A stretch of DNA of 64,000 nt from Bradyrhizobium manausense (GCF_018130615.1 NZ_JAFCKB010000010.1:62001-126000); one strand, 5' to 3'. Counted from the stretch's first letter, positions 8,174 to 17,672 are shown. Notes: a model not told the origin generated them from the letters alone. Numbers and translations: made by a program.

Positions 8174-9196
8174 ATGCAGTACCGCCAACTCGGCCGCAGC
8201 GGCCTGAAAGTGTCGCCGATTTGTTTGGGCACCATGATGTTCGGTGGGCCGACCGACGAAGCCGCATCAACGCGGATCATTGCCAAGGCGCATGATGCCG
8301 GCATCAATTTCATCGACACAGCAGACGCCTATTCGAAGGGCGGCTCCGAGGAAGTCGTCGGCCGTGCGATCGGCAACAACCGTCACGCCTGGGTGCTCGC
8401 GACGAAACTCGCCAATCCCATGAACAACGATACGCGCGACGACCCCAACCGCGTCGGGCTGTCGCGGCGCTGGGTGCTGCAAGCCGCCGACGAGAGCCTG
8501 AAGCGGCTCGGTACCGACCACATCGACATCTACTATCTGCACAAGGAAGACCATACGACGCCGCTGGAGGAAACGGTGCGCGCGATGGGCGATCTGATCC
8601 GCGCCGGCAAGATCCGCTATTTCGGCGCCTCCAACTACCGCGCCTGGCGCGTCGCCGAGATTTGCAACATCTGCGATCGGCTCGGCATCGACCGTCCCGT
8701 GGCAAGCCAGCCCTATTACAACGCGATGAACCGCATGCCCGAGGTCGAGCACTTTCCGGCCTGTTCTTATTATGGCCTTGGCATCGTGCCCTATAGCCCG
8801 CTGGCGCGCGGCGTGCTCACCGGCAAGTACAAGCCCGATGCGGTGCCGGACAAGAACACGCGCGCCGGCCGCAACGACACCCGCATGATGCAAACGGAAT
8901 GGCGGCCGGAATCGCTCCAGCTCGCGCAGGAGATCAAGAGCCACGCCGAGAAGAACCGCATCACCGCCGGCCAGTTCGCGGTCGCCTGGGTGCTGAACTC
9001 CGCCTTCGTCTCCTCGATCGTTGCAGGTCCGCGCACCGAGGAGCAGTGGGACGGCTACATCCGCGCGCTCGACTACCGCTTCACCGCGGAAGACGAGGCG
9101 CTGATCGACCGGCTGGTCGTGCCGGGCCATCCGTCGACGCCGGGCTATAACGATCCTGCTTATCCGATCGAGGGACGTCGCGCGCGGACGGCTTAA
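8174..9196 (+). CDS. Aldo/keto reductase
   Basis: 340 residues. The ATG at 8174 follows GAGGAAACA, and an upstream in-frame ATG at 8138 lies in repeat-like sequence. The AKR tetrad is visible: Asp48 and Tyr53 in DTADAYSKG, Lys78 in LATKLAN, and His123 in YYLHKED. QYRQLGRSGLKVSPICLGTM is the standard N-terminus. It is a cytoplasmic NADPH-dependent reductase of carbonyl compounds with a (beta/alpha)8 fold and undetermined substrate. The next gene, for a TPR protein, starts 12 bases later, so the two are probably co-transcribed. Confidence 0.92.
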   Translation: MQYRQLGRSGLKVSPICLGTMMFGGPTDEAASTRIIAKAHDAGINFIDTADAYSKGGSEEVVGRAIGNNRHAWVLATKLANPMNNDTRDDPNRVGLSRRWVLQAADESLKRLGTDHIDIYYLHKEDHTTPLEETVRAMGDLIRAGKIRYFGASNYRAWRVAEICNICDRLGIDRPVASQPYYNAMNRMPEVEHFPACSYYGLGIVPYSPLARGVLTGKYKPDAVPDKNTRAGRNDTRMMQTEWRPESLQLAQEIKSHAEKNRITAGQFAVAWVLNSAFVSSIVAGPRTEEQWDGYIRALDYRFTAEDEALIDRLVVPGHPSTPGYNDPAYPIEGRRARTA

Positions 9197-9208
9197 CCGG
9201 AGACCACG

Positions 9209-10522
9209 ATGGCGCTTGAAGACCGCTACGGATTGCCGCTCTCGACCTCTTCGCATGAAGCCGCCTCCGCCTATCGCGAAGGCGTCGACCTCATGCTCGC
9301 CGGCTGGACCGGCATGGCGGCGACGCTCGAGCGCGCGATTGCCGCCGATCCGGATTTCGCGCTGGCCCACATCGCCCGCGCTCGCGTGCATGCGTTCTAT
9401 CAGCAAGGCGATCTCGCGCGGAGCAAGGCGGCCTTGGCGCGCGAGCACGTCGCCAGGCGCGGCACGGAGCGCGAGCGCTCCCACGTCGAAATTCTGGCGC
9501 TCGCGATCGAGGGTCGGGGACCCGAGGCGATCGCGGCGATGTCTCGGCATGTCGACGCGTGGCCGCGCGATGCTATGGTGTTGTCATTGCCGCTCGGCGC
9601 GTTCGGCCTGTTCGCCTTCTCCGGCATGGCCGATCACGACCGTGCGCGACACGAGCTGTGCGAGCGCGTCGCGCATCATTACGGCGAGGACTGGTGGTTT
9701 CTCACCATGTCCGGCTGGGCGATGACGGAGAATGGCGACGTCGCCCGCGGCCGCACCGTTACCGAGCGCGGATTCAGTCTACGCCGGGCCAATGCCCACG
9801 CCGCGCACGCCGTGCTGCATGCGATGTTCGAGGACGGTTCGATCGAGGACGCCGACCGGCTCGTCGATGAATGGATTCCGACCTATGACCGCGCCGGCAT
9901 CCTGCACGGCCATATCCTCTGGCACCAGGCGCTCGGCGCGCTCGAGCACGGCGATGCGGCCCGCGCGCTCAAGATCTATGCCGACGTGCTGCAGCCCACC
10001 GCCACGCAGGCGCCACCGCTCAACGTCATCACCGACAGCGCCTCGCTGCTGTGGCGCCTCTCGGCCTATGGCCACAAGGTGCCGAATGCGCTCTGGGTCG
10101 ATGCCGACGCTGCCGCAAAAAAGCTCTTCCCGAAATCGGGCTTGGCCTTCGCGGACATCCACATGGCGCTGCTCGCGGCCGCGACGCAAAATCGGGAGGC
10201 GCTCACCGCACGCCTCACCGTGATCGAGCAGCGGCTCACTGAAGGCAAGCTCCCGGCAGGCCCGGTAGTGCCGGCGATCTGCCGCGCGCTGGCGGCCTTC
10301 GCGGATGAGAATTACGCGGCTTGCGTGCGCGAGCTCATGCCTGTCCTTGCCGACGTCGTGCGCATCGGCGGCAGCCATGCCCAGCGTGAGCTGATCGAGG
10401 ACACCTTCCTCGTCGCCCTGATGCGGAGCGGTGAGCTGCCCCGCGCCCGCAGCCTTCTCGACGCCCGCCTGCACCGCCGCCCCTCCCCGCGCGATAGGCG
10501 CTGGCAGGCGGCGATGGCATGA
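9209..10522 (+). CDS. TPR protein of the TTC38 type
   Basis: 437 residues, mostly alpha-helical and without a signal peptide. Repeating helix pairs with TPR-like spacing are visible, e.g. ATLERAIAADPDFALAHIAR, and HAVLHAMFEDGSIEDADRLV with HILWHQALGALEHGDAARAL. The HAAHAVLHAMFE and LLWRL segments are typical of bacterial TTC38-like proteins. It probably acts as a protein-interaction scaffold in the cytoplasm; no enzymatic motif is apparent. It sits between the aldo/keto reductase and the CoA-transferase genes, with gaps of 12 and 34 bases, so it is likely part of one operon. Confidence 0.8.
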   Translation: MALEDRYGLPLSTSSHEAASAYREGVDLMLAGWTGMAATLERAIAADPDFALAHIARARVHAFYQQGDLARSKAALAREHVARRGTERERSHVEILALAIEGRGPEAIAAMSRHVDAWPRDAMVLSLPLGAFGLFAFSGMADHDRARHELCERVAHHYGEDWWFLTMSGWAMTENGDVARGRTVTERGFSLRRANAHAAHAVLHAMFEDGSIEDADRLVDEWIPTYDRAGILHGHILWHQALGALEHGDAARALKIYADVLQPTATQAPPLNVITDSASLLWRLSAYGHKVPNALWVDADAAAKKLFPKSGLAFADIHMALLAAATQNREALTARLTVIEQRLTEGKLPAGPVVPAICRALAAFADENYAACVRELMPVLADVVRIGGSHAQRELIEDTFLVALMRSGELPRARSLLDARLHRRPSPRDRRWQAAMA

Positions 10523-10556
10523 GGCAGGATGGAGACAACAGACCGGGAGGACGCCC

Positions 10557-11375
10557 ATGACCGAGATCGTTGCGCTGGAGGCGCTGGCCGCGCGCGTTAC
10601 ACCGGGGCAGTCGCTGGCAATCCCCGTCGACGGTTCGGGCGTGGCGATGGCGGCGACCGCCGCGTTACTTGAAACGGGCATCCGTGACCTCAAGCTGATT
10701 TGCGTACCGATCTCCGGCATGCAGGCCGATCTCCTGATCGGCGCTGGTCGCATCGCCTCGATCGAGACGAGCGCGGTGTCGCTGGGCGAGGCTGGCGCCG
10801 CGCCGCGCTTCACGGCCGGCGTCAAGAACGGTGCGTTCACGATGCGCGACTCCACCTGCCCTGCGATCTATGCCGGTCTGCTCGCCGCGCAGAAAGGCGT
10901 GCCGTTCATGCCGATCGCCGGCATCATCGGCAGCGATCTCCTCAACGTGCGGCCCGACTGGCAGGTGATCGACAGTCCGGTCGGCGAGGCGCGCAAGGTG
11001 GTCGTGGTGCCCGCGATCTCCCCCGATGTCGCACTGTTTCACACGCCCGAGGCCGACCGCGCCGGCAATGTCCGCATCGGCCGGCATCGCGAGCTCGCCG
11101 ACCTCGCTTATGCCTCCAAGCGCACGCTGGTCACCGTCGAGCGCATCGTCGATCGCAATCTGCTAGACAGCGAGGATTCCGCCGCCGGCGTATTGCCCTC
11201 GCTCTATGTCGACAGCATCGCGGTCGCCACAGGCGGCGCCTGGCCGCTGGCATTGTGGGACGAATATCCGGCCGACGAGGCCGAGATCGCGCGCTATGCG
11301 GCGATGGCGCGCAGCGAGGACGGCTTCCGCGCCTATCTCTCGGCGTTCCTGACGCATCGCAAGCAGGTGGCCTGA
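10557..11375 (+). CDS. CoA-transferase, alpha-type subunit
   Basis: 272 residues from the ATG at 10557 (MTEIVALEALAARVTPGQSL). It belongs to the class I CoA-transferase alpha-subunit family, with the PVDGSGVAMAATAALLETG segment, GVPFMPIAGIIGSDLL, and a C-terminal half with VERIVDRNLL. It pairs with the beta-type subunit whose start codon overlaps its stop (TGATG at 11373-11377). Class I enzymes move CoA between carboxylic acids through a Glu-CoA intermediate, but some relatives such as IpdAB are hydrolases. The substrate here is not readable. Confidence 0.85.
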   Translation: MTEIVALEALAARVTPGQSLAIPVDGSGVAMAATAALLETGIRDLKLICVPISGMQADLLIGAGRIASIETSAVSLGEAGAAPRFTAGVKNGAFTMRDSTCPAIYAGLLAAQKGVPFMPIAGIIGSDLLNVRPDWQVIDSPVGEARKVVVVPAISPDVALFHTPEADRAGNVRIGRHRELADLAYASKRTLVTVERIVDRNLLDSEDSAAGVLPSLYVDSIAVATGGAWPLALWDEYPADEAEIARYAAMARSEDGFRAYLSAFLTHRKQVA

Positions 11376-12118
11376 TGTCGACCGAGCGCGAGCGGCGCGA
11401 GATTCTGATCGCCACCATTGCCGATCTGCTCGACGGGATCCGTCACGTCGCGGTCGGCGCATCCTCGCCGATCCCCGCGGCCGGCGCCATGCTGCTGCGC
11501 GCCCGCAACGAACTCTGTGGCAAGCCGCCGGTGCGTATCTCGATCCTGGGATCGCAGGCGCACAATTTCTTCACCAATGGCGGCGTCGAGCTGTTCGACT
11601 GCGCCGCACAGGGCCGGGTCGACGCGTTCTTTCTCGGCGGCGGCCAGATCGACGGCCATGGCAACATCAACCTGGTCGGCACCGGCGATTATCCCACCAC
11701 CAGCGTGCGCTGGCCGGGCTCGTTCGGCTCTGCCTATCTTTATCATCTCATTCCGCGCGTGATCCTGTTTCGCGAGGAGCATTCACCGCGGGTGTTCGTA
11801 CCCCAGGTCGATTTCGTCAGCGCACGCGCCATCACGCCGGAGATCCCGCGGCGCGGCGGGCCGCACGCGCTTCTGACCAACATGGCGCTGTTCGACTTCG
11901 ACCGCGAGGCAGGCGGCTTCTCACTGCGCTCGGTGCACCCGCCCTTCACCCCGGCCGACATAAGGGAGAACACCGGCTTCGCCTATCAGGAGCCGGATGT
12001 CGTGCGCGAAACGCCGCGGCCGGACGCTGCAACGCTGGCGCTGCTGCGCGGGCGGATTTTCGACGAGCTCGCCGAGACTTACCCGGCCTTTGCGCGGACC
12101 ATGAAGCAGGCGGCATGA
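11375..12118 (+). CDS. CoA-transferase, beta-type subunit
   Basis: 247 residues. The ATG overlaps the alpha-subunit stop by one base, which implies translational coupling and equal amounts. It contains HVAVGASSPIPAAGAMLLRA, a long glycine-rich segment (FFLGGGQIDGHGNINLVG) and an RWPGSFGSAYLYHL segment as in the beta subunits of glutaconate/IpdB-type CoA-transferases. I do not see the canonical catalytic E-x-G-x-x-G clearly, as in some IpdB-like proteins that work as ring-opening hydrolases. It forms a heterodimer or heterotetramer with the preceding product. Confidence 0.83.
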   Translation: MSTERERREILIATIADLLDGIRHVAVGASSPIPAAGAMLLRARNELCGKPPVRISILGSQAHNFFTNGGVELFDCAAQGRVDAFFLGGGQIDGHGNINLVGTGDYPTTSVRWPGSFGSAYLYHLIPRVILFREEHSPRVFVPQVDFVSARAITPEIPRRGGPHALLTNMALFDFDREAGGFSLRSVHPPFTPADIRENTGFAYQEPDVVRETPRPDAATLALLRGRIFDELAETYPAFARTMKQAA

Positions 12119-12297
12119 GGCCGTCTGCCACGAAAAAAACATCGGCTTGGCGGCATGTGCCTGCTAGACGGATCGGGGCGATCAGGGACGAATCGCCGAT
12201 GGGGCGCGCGGTGGTATTCCAATCGGGGTTGGCCGGACAAACGGGATCGCAACCAATTTGCGCTTCGATGGTTATCGGGCGGGACGTCTGCCCGTCC

Positions 12298-12903
12298 ATG
12301 GCCTCCCGGCACATGAGCCTGACGATGCGCCTCCGCCGACCGGTCCTGGCTGCAATCCTCGTTTCCCTCGCAAGCCCTTGTTTTGCCGAGTCTTCCACCG
12401 CGATCCCGGTGAACAATCCGCCGGCCCGGCAGCATTCCTTCATCGACCTCCTGGCGCTGATGTCAGGCCACTGCAAGACGCTGAAGGTCGCGGGCCGCAC
12501 CTTTGCGTGCAAGACGGTGGCCTATGCGCACGGCGACAAGGGCCGGGTCAATTTTGCGGTCGCCGTCGACGACCCCACCGACGCCAACCACGTGGTGTCG
12601 TTCTCCGGCGAGAACGGCAAGCGGGCCGATGACAATTCCTACGAGTTGCCGATCGACCGCATGCTGCTGAACTCCAAGGACCGGCCCAAGATCGACGGCC
12701 TTCCGGTACCGGCGGAGCAGACTTCCACGGGCGTCTGCCGCCAAACCGGCAATTTCGCCGCCAAGAAGGTCAAGGACGTCACCTGCTCGGCGACCGACAA
12801 TGAAGGCCGGACGTACGAACTCCTGTTCGTCTCCGATGGCACGCCGGTGAGCGTGCGCCGTATCAGGCAATCGTCGCCGTCGATCCAGGATCCGTTCAAG
12901 TAG
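12298..12903 (+). CDS. Secreted protein of unknown function
   Basis: 201 residues if started at the ATG at 12298. Starts at 12313 (MSLTMRLRR) or 12325 are possible, and none has a strong ribosome site. The stretch MRLRRPVLAAILVSLASPC, ending FAESS, is a signal peptide. The mature part has four Cys residues that may pair (GHCKTL, FACKTV, GVCRQT, VTCSAT). I do not recognise the family. It is convergent with the oleate hydratase gene, with only 6 bases between the stops. Confidence 0.65.
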   Translation: MASRHMSLTMRLRRPVLAAILVSLASPCFAESSTAIPVNNPPARQHSFIDLLALMSGHCKTLKVAGRTFACKTVAYAHGDKGRVNFAVAVDDPTDANHVVSFSGENGKRADDNSYELPIDRMLLNSKDRPKIDGLPVPAEQTSTGVCRQTGNFAAKKVKDVTCSATDNEGRTYELLFVSDGTPVSVRRIRQSSPSIQDPFK

Positions 12904-12909
12904 CAGGTA

Positions 12910-14469
12910 TCACGCGAACGCCTTCTCCAGCGTCGCAAAGATCACGGCAAGCGACTTGTCGTGGCGGGTCACGGCCGGCACCGGGCGGTCGATCTTCATC
13001 AGCTGATAGACCGCGGTCTGCGCCGCGCGCACCGAATATTCGACGGTGAAGACGACGTCGTCGGGAATCTCGACGAACTGGCTGACGAAAGCGAGGTTCA
13101 CCGAATTCGCGGGCACCGGCAACGGCCGGTCGGCGGCGTTGCGCGGCATGAACATGCTGGTGATGTAGGGCATGCGGCATGGGATGCAGATCGCGTCGTC
13201 GAACACGGCGCGGTCGAAGTTCAGATGGCCGCAGAGCTCCTTCAGGATATCGGCACCGCCGCAATCGGACATCGGCTTGGCGACGAAATTGCCGATGCGA
13301 TCGGGATGCAGCGCATAGCCCCAGAACACCTGGACGTTCTTCGGCTGGCCGACGAAATGCGGCTGGTGATAGAGCACCACCGACATCAGCCAGTTGGAAT
13401 CCCTGAATGTCACGAGACCGCCGGTGCCCGCCTTGTTGCCGGAGAGCGCTTCCATCTGGTCGAAGAAGCGCGGATCGCGGCAGGTCACCGTGAAGGACTG
13501 CCAGTAGGATTCGGGAATCGAGGCATTGAACGCCGACGGATTGCCGAATTCGGGACGCCCCCTGGCGATCGTCTCCCAGAGCGTCCAGCCCTGGCTGTCT
13601 TCCTTGGTCAGGCACGGCGCGGGCTCGGTCATGGAGCCGAGGCTCGAAGCATCCGTCATCGAGCCGTTCTGGAAGAACGCGAGGTCGCCGTCCTCGAGGC
13701 GGACATTGGCAGTGCGGCCATCGCGGTCGAGCACGAGCTGGCGCACCCGAAGCTTCTCGCCCTCTTGCTCGAACGCCATGTCGGTGACGCGCGTCCCGCG
13801 CACGAATTGCACGCCCTGCCGCTTCAGCCAGTCCTCGAGCGGCCGCACGATCGCGTCATACTGATTGTAGACCGTGCGCTTGACGCCGCCGAGCGTCTCG
13901 ATGCGGGGGAATTCGTTCATGAAGCGGTGCAGATAGCGCTTCAGCTCGACCGCGCTGTGCCAGGGCTGGAAGGCAAAGGTGGTCTGCCACATGTACCAGA
14001 AATTGGATTCGAAGAATCCCGGCGACAACCAGTCGGTGATGCGGCTGGCGCCGAGCGTCTCTTCGGAGGCCTCCGTGAGCCGCAATAACTCGAGCCGGTC
14101 GCGCGCGGTAAAGCCCATATGCGAGACGTCGATCTTGAAGCGGTTGCGGTCGACCAGCCGCGCCCGGGAATGCGCCGGGTTCTCCAGATTGAACGCGACG
14201 GTCTCCTCGCGCACGCTGAGGCCGGGGCGTTCGAGCGAGGGAATCCCCGAGAGCAGGTCCCAGGTGCATTCGTAGTGGTCGGTGGTGAGCATGCGTCCAC
14301 CGCGAAGCGAATAGGCTCCGTTCGCAAGCTGCGCTCCGTCGAGGCTGCCGCCGACCAGCGGCTGCGCCTCGTAGATCATGATGTCGCGCCCCGAAAGCCT
14401 CGCGTCACGAATCAGGAACGCCGCGCCTGCGAGCGATCCGATGCCGCCGCCGATGAAATATGCCTTCAT
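12910..14469 (-). CDS. ohyA: Oleate hydratase (fatty acid hydratase family)
   Basis: 519 residues. The FAD-binding N-terminus (YFIGGGIGSLAGAAFLIRDA) and family segments (YEAQPLVGGSLDG, GGRMLTTDHYECTWDLL, SFTVTCRDPRFFDQMEAL, NVQVFWGYALHPD) identify the myosin-cross-reactive-antigen/oleate hydratase family. These enzymes add water to the cis-9 double bond of unsaturated fatty acids to give 10-hydroxy acids, with FAD as a structural cofactor. The usual RGGREM loop reads RGGRML here, so the Glu that helps activate water in many homologues is Met. This variant occurs in shorter, monomeric types such as the Rhodococcus enzyme (recalled, not checked). An acyl-CoA synthetase gene lies 136 bases upstream on the same strand. 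Confidence 0.92.
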   Translation of the reverse strand: MKAYFIGGGIGSLAGAAFLIRDARLSGRDIMIYEAQPLVGGSLDGAQLANGAYSLRGGRMLTTDHYECTWDLLSGIPSLERPGLSVREETVAFNLENPAHSRARLVDRNRFKIDVSHMGFTARDRLELLRLTEASEETLGASRITDWLSPGFFESNFWYMWQTTFAFQPWHSAVELKRYLHRFMNEFPRIETLGGVKRTVYNQYDAIVRPLEDWLKRQGVQFVRGTRVTDMAFEQEGEKLRVRQLVLDRDGRTANVRLEDGDLAFFQNGSMTDASSLGSMTEPAPCLTKEDSQGWTLWETIARGRPEFGNPSAFNASIPESYWQSFTVTCRDPRFFDQMEALSGNKAGTGGLVTFRDSNWLMSVVLYHQPHFVGQPKNVQVFWGYALHPDRIGNFVAKPMSDCGGADILKELCGHLNFDRAVFDDAICIPCRMPYITSMFMPRNAADRPLPVPANSVNLAFVSQFVEIPDDVVFTVEYSVRAAQTAVYQLMKIDRPVPAVTRHDKSLAVIFATLEKAFA

Positions 14470-14605
14470 AACCTGCCTCGATTGCAGTCCAACTTCCGGC
14501 GCGACATTGCATCGACGGGCGGCGGCTGAAGTTGCGCTGGATCAAGCGGCCCCGGCGTGGGCATCACGTTGATTTGAGGCCAAATTTTCGAGAGGTCGCT
14601 GCCCC

Positions 14606-16438
14606 CTATCGGCGAGGCAGGTCGGACGTCACCGGAGGCTTCTTCGCGTAGATCTGCTCGATCTCGGCGGCGAAGCGGCGTTCGAGCACGGGGCGCTTGT
14701 TCTTCAGCGTCGGCGTGAGCAGCCCCGCACCAATGGTCCAGGGATCCAGCGTCCACCATACCGCGCGCGGCGTCGCGTAGGACGGATAGGCCTTCACCGC
14801 CGCTGCGATCCGCGCGAGCAATGCGGCGCGCTCAGCCGCCCCGCCTTGCTGGCCGCCGGCCGCGAGCCTCTCCTTCTCCTGGACCCAGGCTTTTGTGTCG
14901 AGCACGACCAGCGCGGCGAGGAAGGGACGCTGCTCGCCGATCACCAGCGCCTGCTCGAACAAGGGATCGGCGAGGATCGCCGTCTCAAGGTCGACCGGCG
15001 CGATCTTTTCGCCCGTCGAAGTGACCAGGATGTCCTTGAGGCGGCCGGTGATGGTGATGCGTCCGTTCTCGATGCGCGCCTGGTCGCCGGTGTGCAACCA
15101 GCCGTCGGCCTCCTTCATGCGCCGCGTCTCTTCAGGCTTGTGCCAATAGCCCAGCATGACGCTTGGTCCGCGTACGAGCAGCTCGTCGTTCTCGCCCAGC
15201 CTGACCTCGACGCCGTCAAGGACATGACCGACCGAACGCGGATCGTTGTCGTCGATGGTGTTGACGGAGACCACGGGCGAGGTCTCCGTCATGCCGTAGC
15301 CCTGGAGGATGTCGAGCCCAAGCGCGAGAAACAGGCGGATGACCGGCTCTGCGATCGGCGCACCGCCGGAGACGGCGACGCGCAATCGGCCGCCGAGCTG
15401 CGCCAGCACCTTGTCGGCGACGAGCCGCTTCAGCAGCGGCCAGGCCAGGCGATCGAGCACAGACCATGTTCCGCGTCCCTGTCGCGCCTCGAAGCGCCGG
15501 CCGCCGACCGCAAGCGTAAGATCGAGCAGCGTTCGCTCCATGGTCCCGGCTGCGGCGCGGTGCTGCATGATCAGCGCGGAGATGCGCTCATAAATCCGCG
15601 GCACCGAAACCAGCACCGTCGGTCGGACATGCTTCAAATCCTCCGACAACAGGGGCACCGAGCGCGCATAGGCAACGCAGGCGCCTGCCGCGATCGGATA
15701 GTAGTAGCCGCCGGTGCGCTCGAACGTGTGCGAGAGCGGCAGGAAGGACAGAAAGACATCATCCGGCGCGGCCGCGATGCGCTGCGCGACCGCTTTCACA
15801 TTGGCGAGGACGTTGCCATGCGACAGCATCACGCCCTTCGGCCGCCCCGTCGTCCCGGAGGTGTAGACGATCGCGGCGAGATCGTCCGGTTTCACCGCGA
15901 CGTCCACCATCGGCGCATTCGCGCCGGGTGCGGCGGCGAGCCAGCGGTCGAGCGCGACGACGCGCGCATCCGCCGCCGGTCCGCTCGCATCCGCACAGAT
16001 GATGCGCCTGAGATGGTCGAGCGGCTGGCCGGTCGCAACGATGGCCTGCCAGCGCTCCAGCGTATCGACCAGCAGGAATTGGGCGCCGGAGTCGGCGAGG
16101 ATGTAGGCGATGCTGTCGGGATTGTCGACCGCATGCATCGGCACCGGCACGAGGCCGCGCGACAACGCCGCCTGGTCCATCGCGATATGCGCCGTGCCGT
16201 TCGGCATCAGGATCGCGACGCGCTCGCCGGGCGCGAAACCTTCCGCCGCGAGCGCCCGTCGCCAGATCTCGAATTCGGCGTTGATCTCCTGCCAGGACTG
16301 GCTGATCCAGCGCCCGACCGACGCTTGGAAATGCCGATAGGCTTCCGCTGCCGGGGTCGCGCCGACGCGCCAGCGCAGGAGCTCCGGCAACGTTCTTACC
16401 GCGGCGAGCGTCTGCGGTTGACTGATCGGCTCCGGCAT
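14606..16438 (-). CDS. AMP-dependent long-chain fatty acid--CoA synthetase
   Basis: 610 residues from the ATG at 16438 (MPEPISQPQTLAAVRT). The ATP/AMP-binding P-loop YTSGTTGRPKG is at residues 192-202. GYGMTETSPVVSVNT, the acyl-adenylate TGD motif (WLHTGDQARIENG) and the hinge GRLKDILVTSTGEKI follow in order. It activates fatty acids to acyl-CoA through acyl-AMP, probably at the inner face of the membrane. It lies directly upstream of oleate hydratase on the same strand, suggesting joint handling of unsaturated fatty acids. A longer frame upstream of 16438 overlaps the divergent DUF3088 gene and is not used. Confidence 0.92.
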   Translation of the reverse strand: MPEPISQPQTLAAVRTLPELLRWRVGATPAAEAYRHFQASVGRWISQSWQEINAEFEIWRRALAAEGFAPGERVAILMPNGTAHIAMDQAALSRGLVPVPMHAVDNPDSIAYILADSGAQFLLVDTLERWQAIVATGQPLDHLRRIICADASGPAADARVVALDRWLAAAPGANAPMVDVAVKPDDLAAIVYTSGTTGRPKGVMLSHGNVLANVKAVAQRIAAAPDDVFLSFLPLSHTFERTGGYYYPIAAGACVAYARSVPLLSEDLKHVRPTVLVSVPRIYERISALIMQHRAAAGTMERTLLDLTLAVGGRRFEARQGRGTWSVLDRLAWPLLKRLVADKVLAQLGGRLRVAVSGGAPIAEPVIRLFLALGLDILQGYGMTETSPVVSVNTIDDNDPRSVGHVLDGVEVRLGENDELLVRGPSVMLGYWHKPEETRRMKEADGWLHTGDQARIENGRITITGRLKDILVTSTGEKIAPVDLETAILADPLFEQALVIGEQRPFLAALVVLDTKAWVQEKERLAAGGQQGGAAERAALLARIAAAVKAYPSYATPRAVWWTLDPWTIGAGLLTPTLKNKRPVLERRFAAEIEQIYAKKPPVTSDLPRR

Positions 16439-16549
16439 GGCGTCCTTTCGCAACGTCCCGATTCCCAATCGATCTAGGGATCGGACATTAGGCTGGCCAG
16501 TCCTTGCCGCTTTGATCCGCAGCAAAGCGGCCATGCTTCGGAGCGACCC

Positions 16550-16897
16550 ATGACGCGCGACCGCCTTTTTCTCCTGCGCCCCGGCTTCGAGGACCCAGCC
16601 TACCCCGGCCAACGCTTCTATTGCTGGCATTGCGCGCTGATCGAAGGCGTGCTCGCCTCGTTTCCGGCGCTGGCCGAACAGCTCGACGTCGAACGCATCG
16701 CCTGGCCGAAGCCGCGGGAGGCCGTGATCGCGCTTGTCGGCGAAGAGAACCAATGGCTCCCGCTGCTGGTTCTGGCGGATGGGACGACATCGCCGCACCA
16801 GACCGGCAGTCATCAGGGGCGCGCCTTCATTGCCGACAAGGACGCCATCCTCGCCGCGCTGTCGGACCGCCACGGCTTTCCCGGTCCACATCCGTGA
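16550..16897 (+). CDS. DUF3088 family protein
   Basis: 115 residues starting MTRDRLFLLRPGFEDPAYPG, with FYCWHCALIEGVLASFPAL and ENQWLPLLVLADG, all characteristic of DUF3088. The C-W-H-C motif at residues 25-28 in a thioredoxin-like context (CxxC near the N-terminus, cis-Pro-like LPLLV later) suggests a glutaredoxin-like fold. That is my inference; the function is undescribed. It is divergent from the acyl-CoA synthetase gene and followed by an isochorismatase-family gene. Confidence 0.8.
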   Translation: MTRDRLFLLRPGFEDPAYPGQRFYCWHCALIEGVLASFPALAEQLDVERIAWPKPREAVIALVGEENQWLPLLVLADGTTSPHQTGSHQGRAFIADKDAILAALSDRHGFPGPHP

Positions 16898-16985
16898 GGC
16901 GCGCCGTCCCGAAACGAGGGAAAATCGCCATTGCCTGGCTCCGCAATCGCCTCGCATACTCGACCAAATTGCGGAAACCCTCGTC

Positions 16986-17561
16986 ATGCCTCATCGCCTC
17001 CCCGCCCTCATCGTCGTCGACGTCCAGCGCGCGTTCGATGAATGGGAGGCGGCGGGCAAGCGGCGCAACAACCCGGATGCGTTGGCGCGCATCGTCGATC
17101 TGCTCACAGCGTTCCGAGCGAGCGCCGCACCGATCTTCCATATCCGCCACGAAGGCACCAAGCCGAACTCGACGTTCCTGCCGACGCGCACCGGCTACGC
17201 GGTCAAGGACGAGGCGCGCGAGCAGGCCGGTGAGGCGGTGATCGTCAAGCGCGTCAACAGCGCCTTCATCGGCACCGATCTCGAGATGCGCTTGCGCGCG
17301 AGTGACATCGCCACGCTCGTGATCTGCGGCGCGACCACGAATCATTGCGTGGAGACGACGACGCGGATGGCCGGCAATCTCGGCTTCGACGCAAGACTCG
17401 TGCGCGACGCGACATGGACATTCGACCGCACCGGTCCCGACGGCGACACACATTCGGCCGAGGAGATTCACGCGATGACGCTGTCGAATCTAAACGGCGA
17501 ATTTGCCCGCATCGTGACCACGAGCGAAGTGATCACCTCGCTGACGGCGATGCGACAATAG
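16986..17561 (+). CDS. Isochorismatase-fold cysteine hydrolase
   Basis: 191 residues from the ATG at 16986, preceded by GGAAA. The catalytic triad is visible: Asp12 in LIVVDVQRAF, Lys89 in IVKRVNSAF, and Cys121 in CGATTNHCVETTTRMA. The GATTNHCV motif and the D-T-HSAEEIHAMTLSNLNGEFA ending match the amidohydrolase-like branch (nicotinamidase/N-carbamoylsarcosine amidase relatives). It is cytoplasmic and hydrolyses a C-N or ether bond of unknown substrate. It is 88 bases downstream of DUF3088, possibly in the same unit. Confidence 0.88.
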   Translation: MPHRLPALIVVDVQRAFDEWEAAGKRRNNPDALARIVDLLTAFRASAAPIFHIRHEGTKPNSTFLPTRTGYAVKDEAREQAGEAVIVKRVNSAFIGTDLEMRLRASDIATLVICGATTNHCVETTTRMAGNLGFDARLVRDATWTFDRTGPDGDTHSAEEIHAMTLSNLNGEFARIVTTSEVITSLTAMRQ

Positions 17562-17672
17562 ACCTCAGTGCGCTTTCCGCGCTGATGGTCTGCGTCGTTT
17601 CGACGCCCGCTCTCGCCGGAACGCGGGGAACGCCCATCTGTTGTCACTCGACATCTCAACTGGAGTGATGAC

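Noticed and set aside
12961-14088. A 375-codon plus-strand frame opposite oleate hydratase
   Set aside because: It is a shadow of the well-supported minus-strand gene, with no motifs or ribosome site.
14846-16477. A 543-codon plus-strand frame opposite the acyl-CoA synthetase
   Set aside because: It is a shadow frame; the minus-strand protein carries all AMP-binding motifs.
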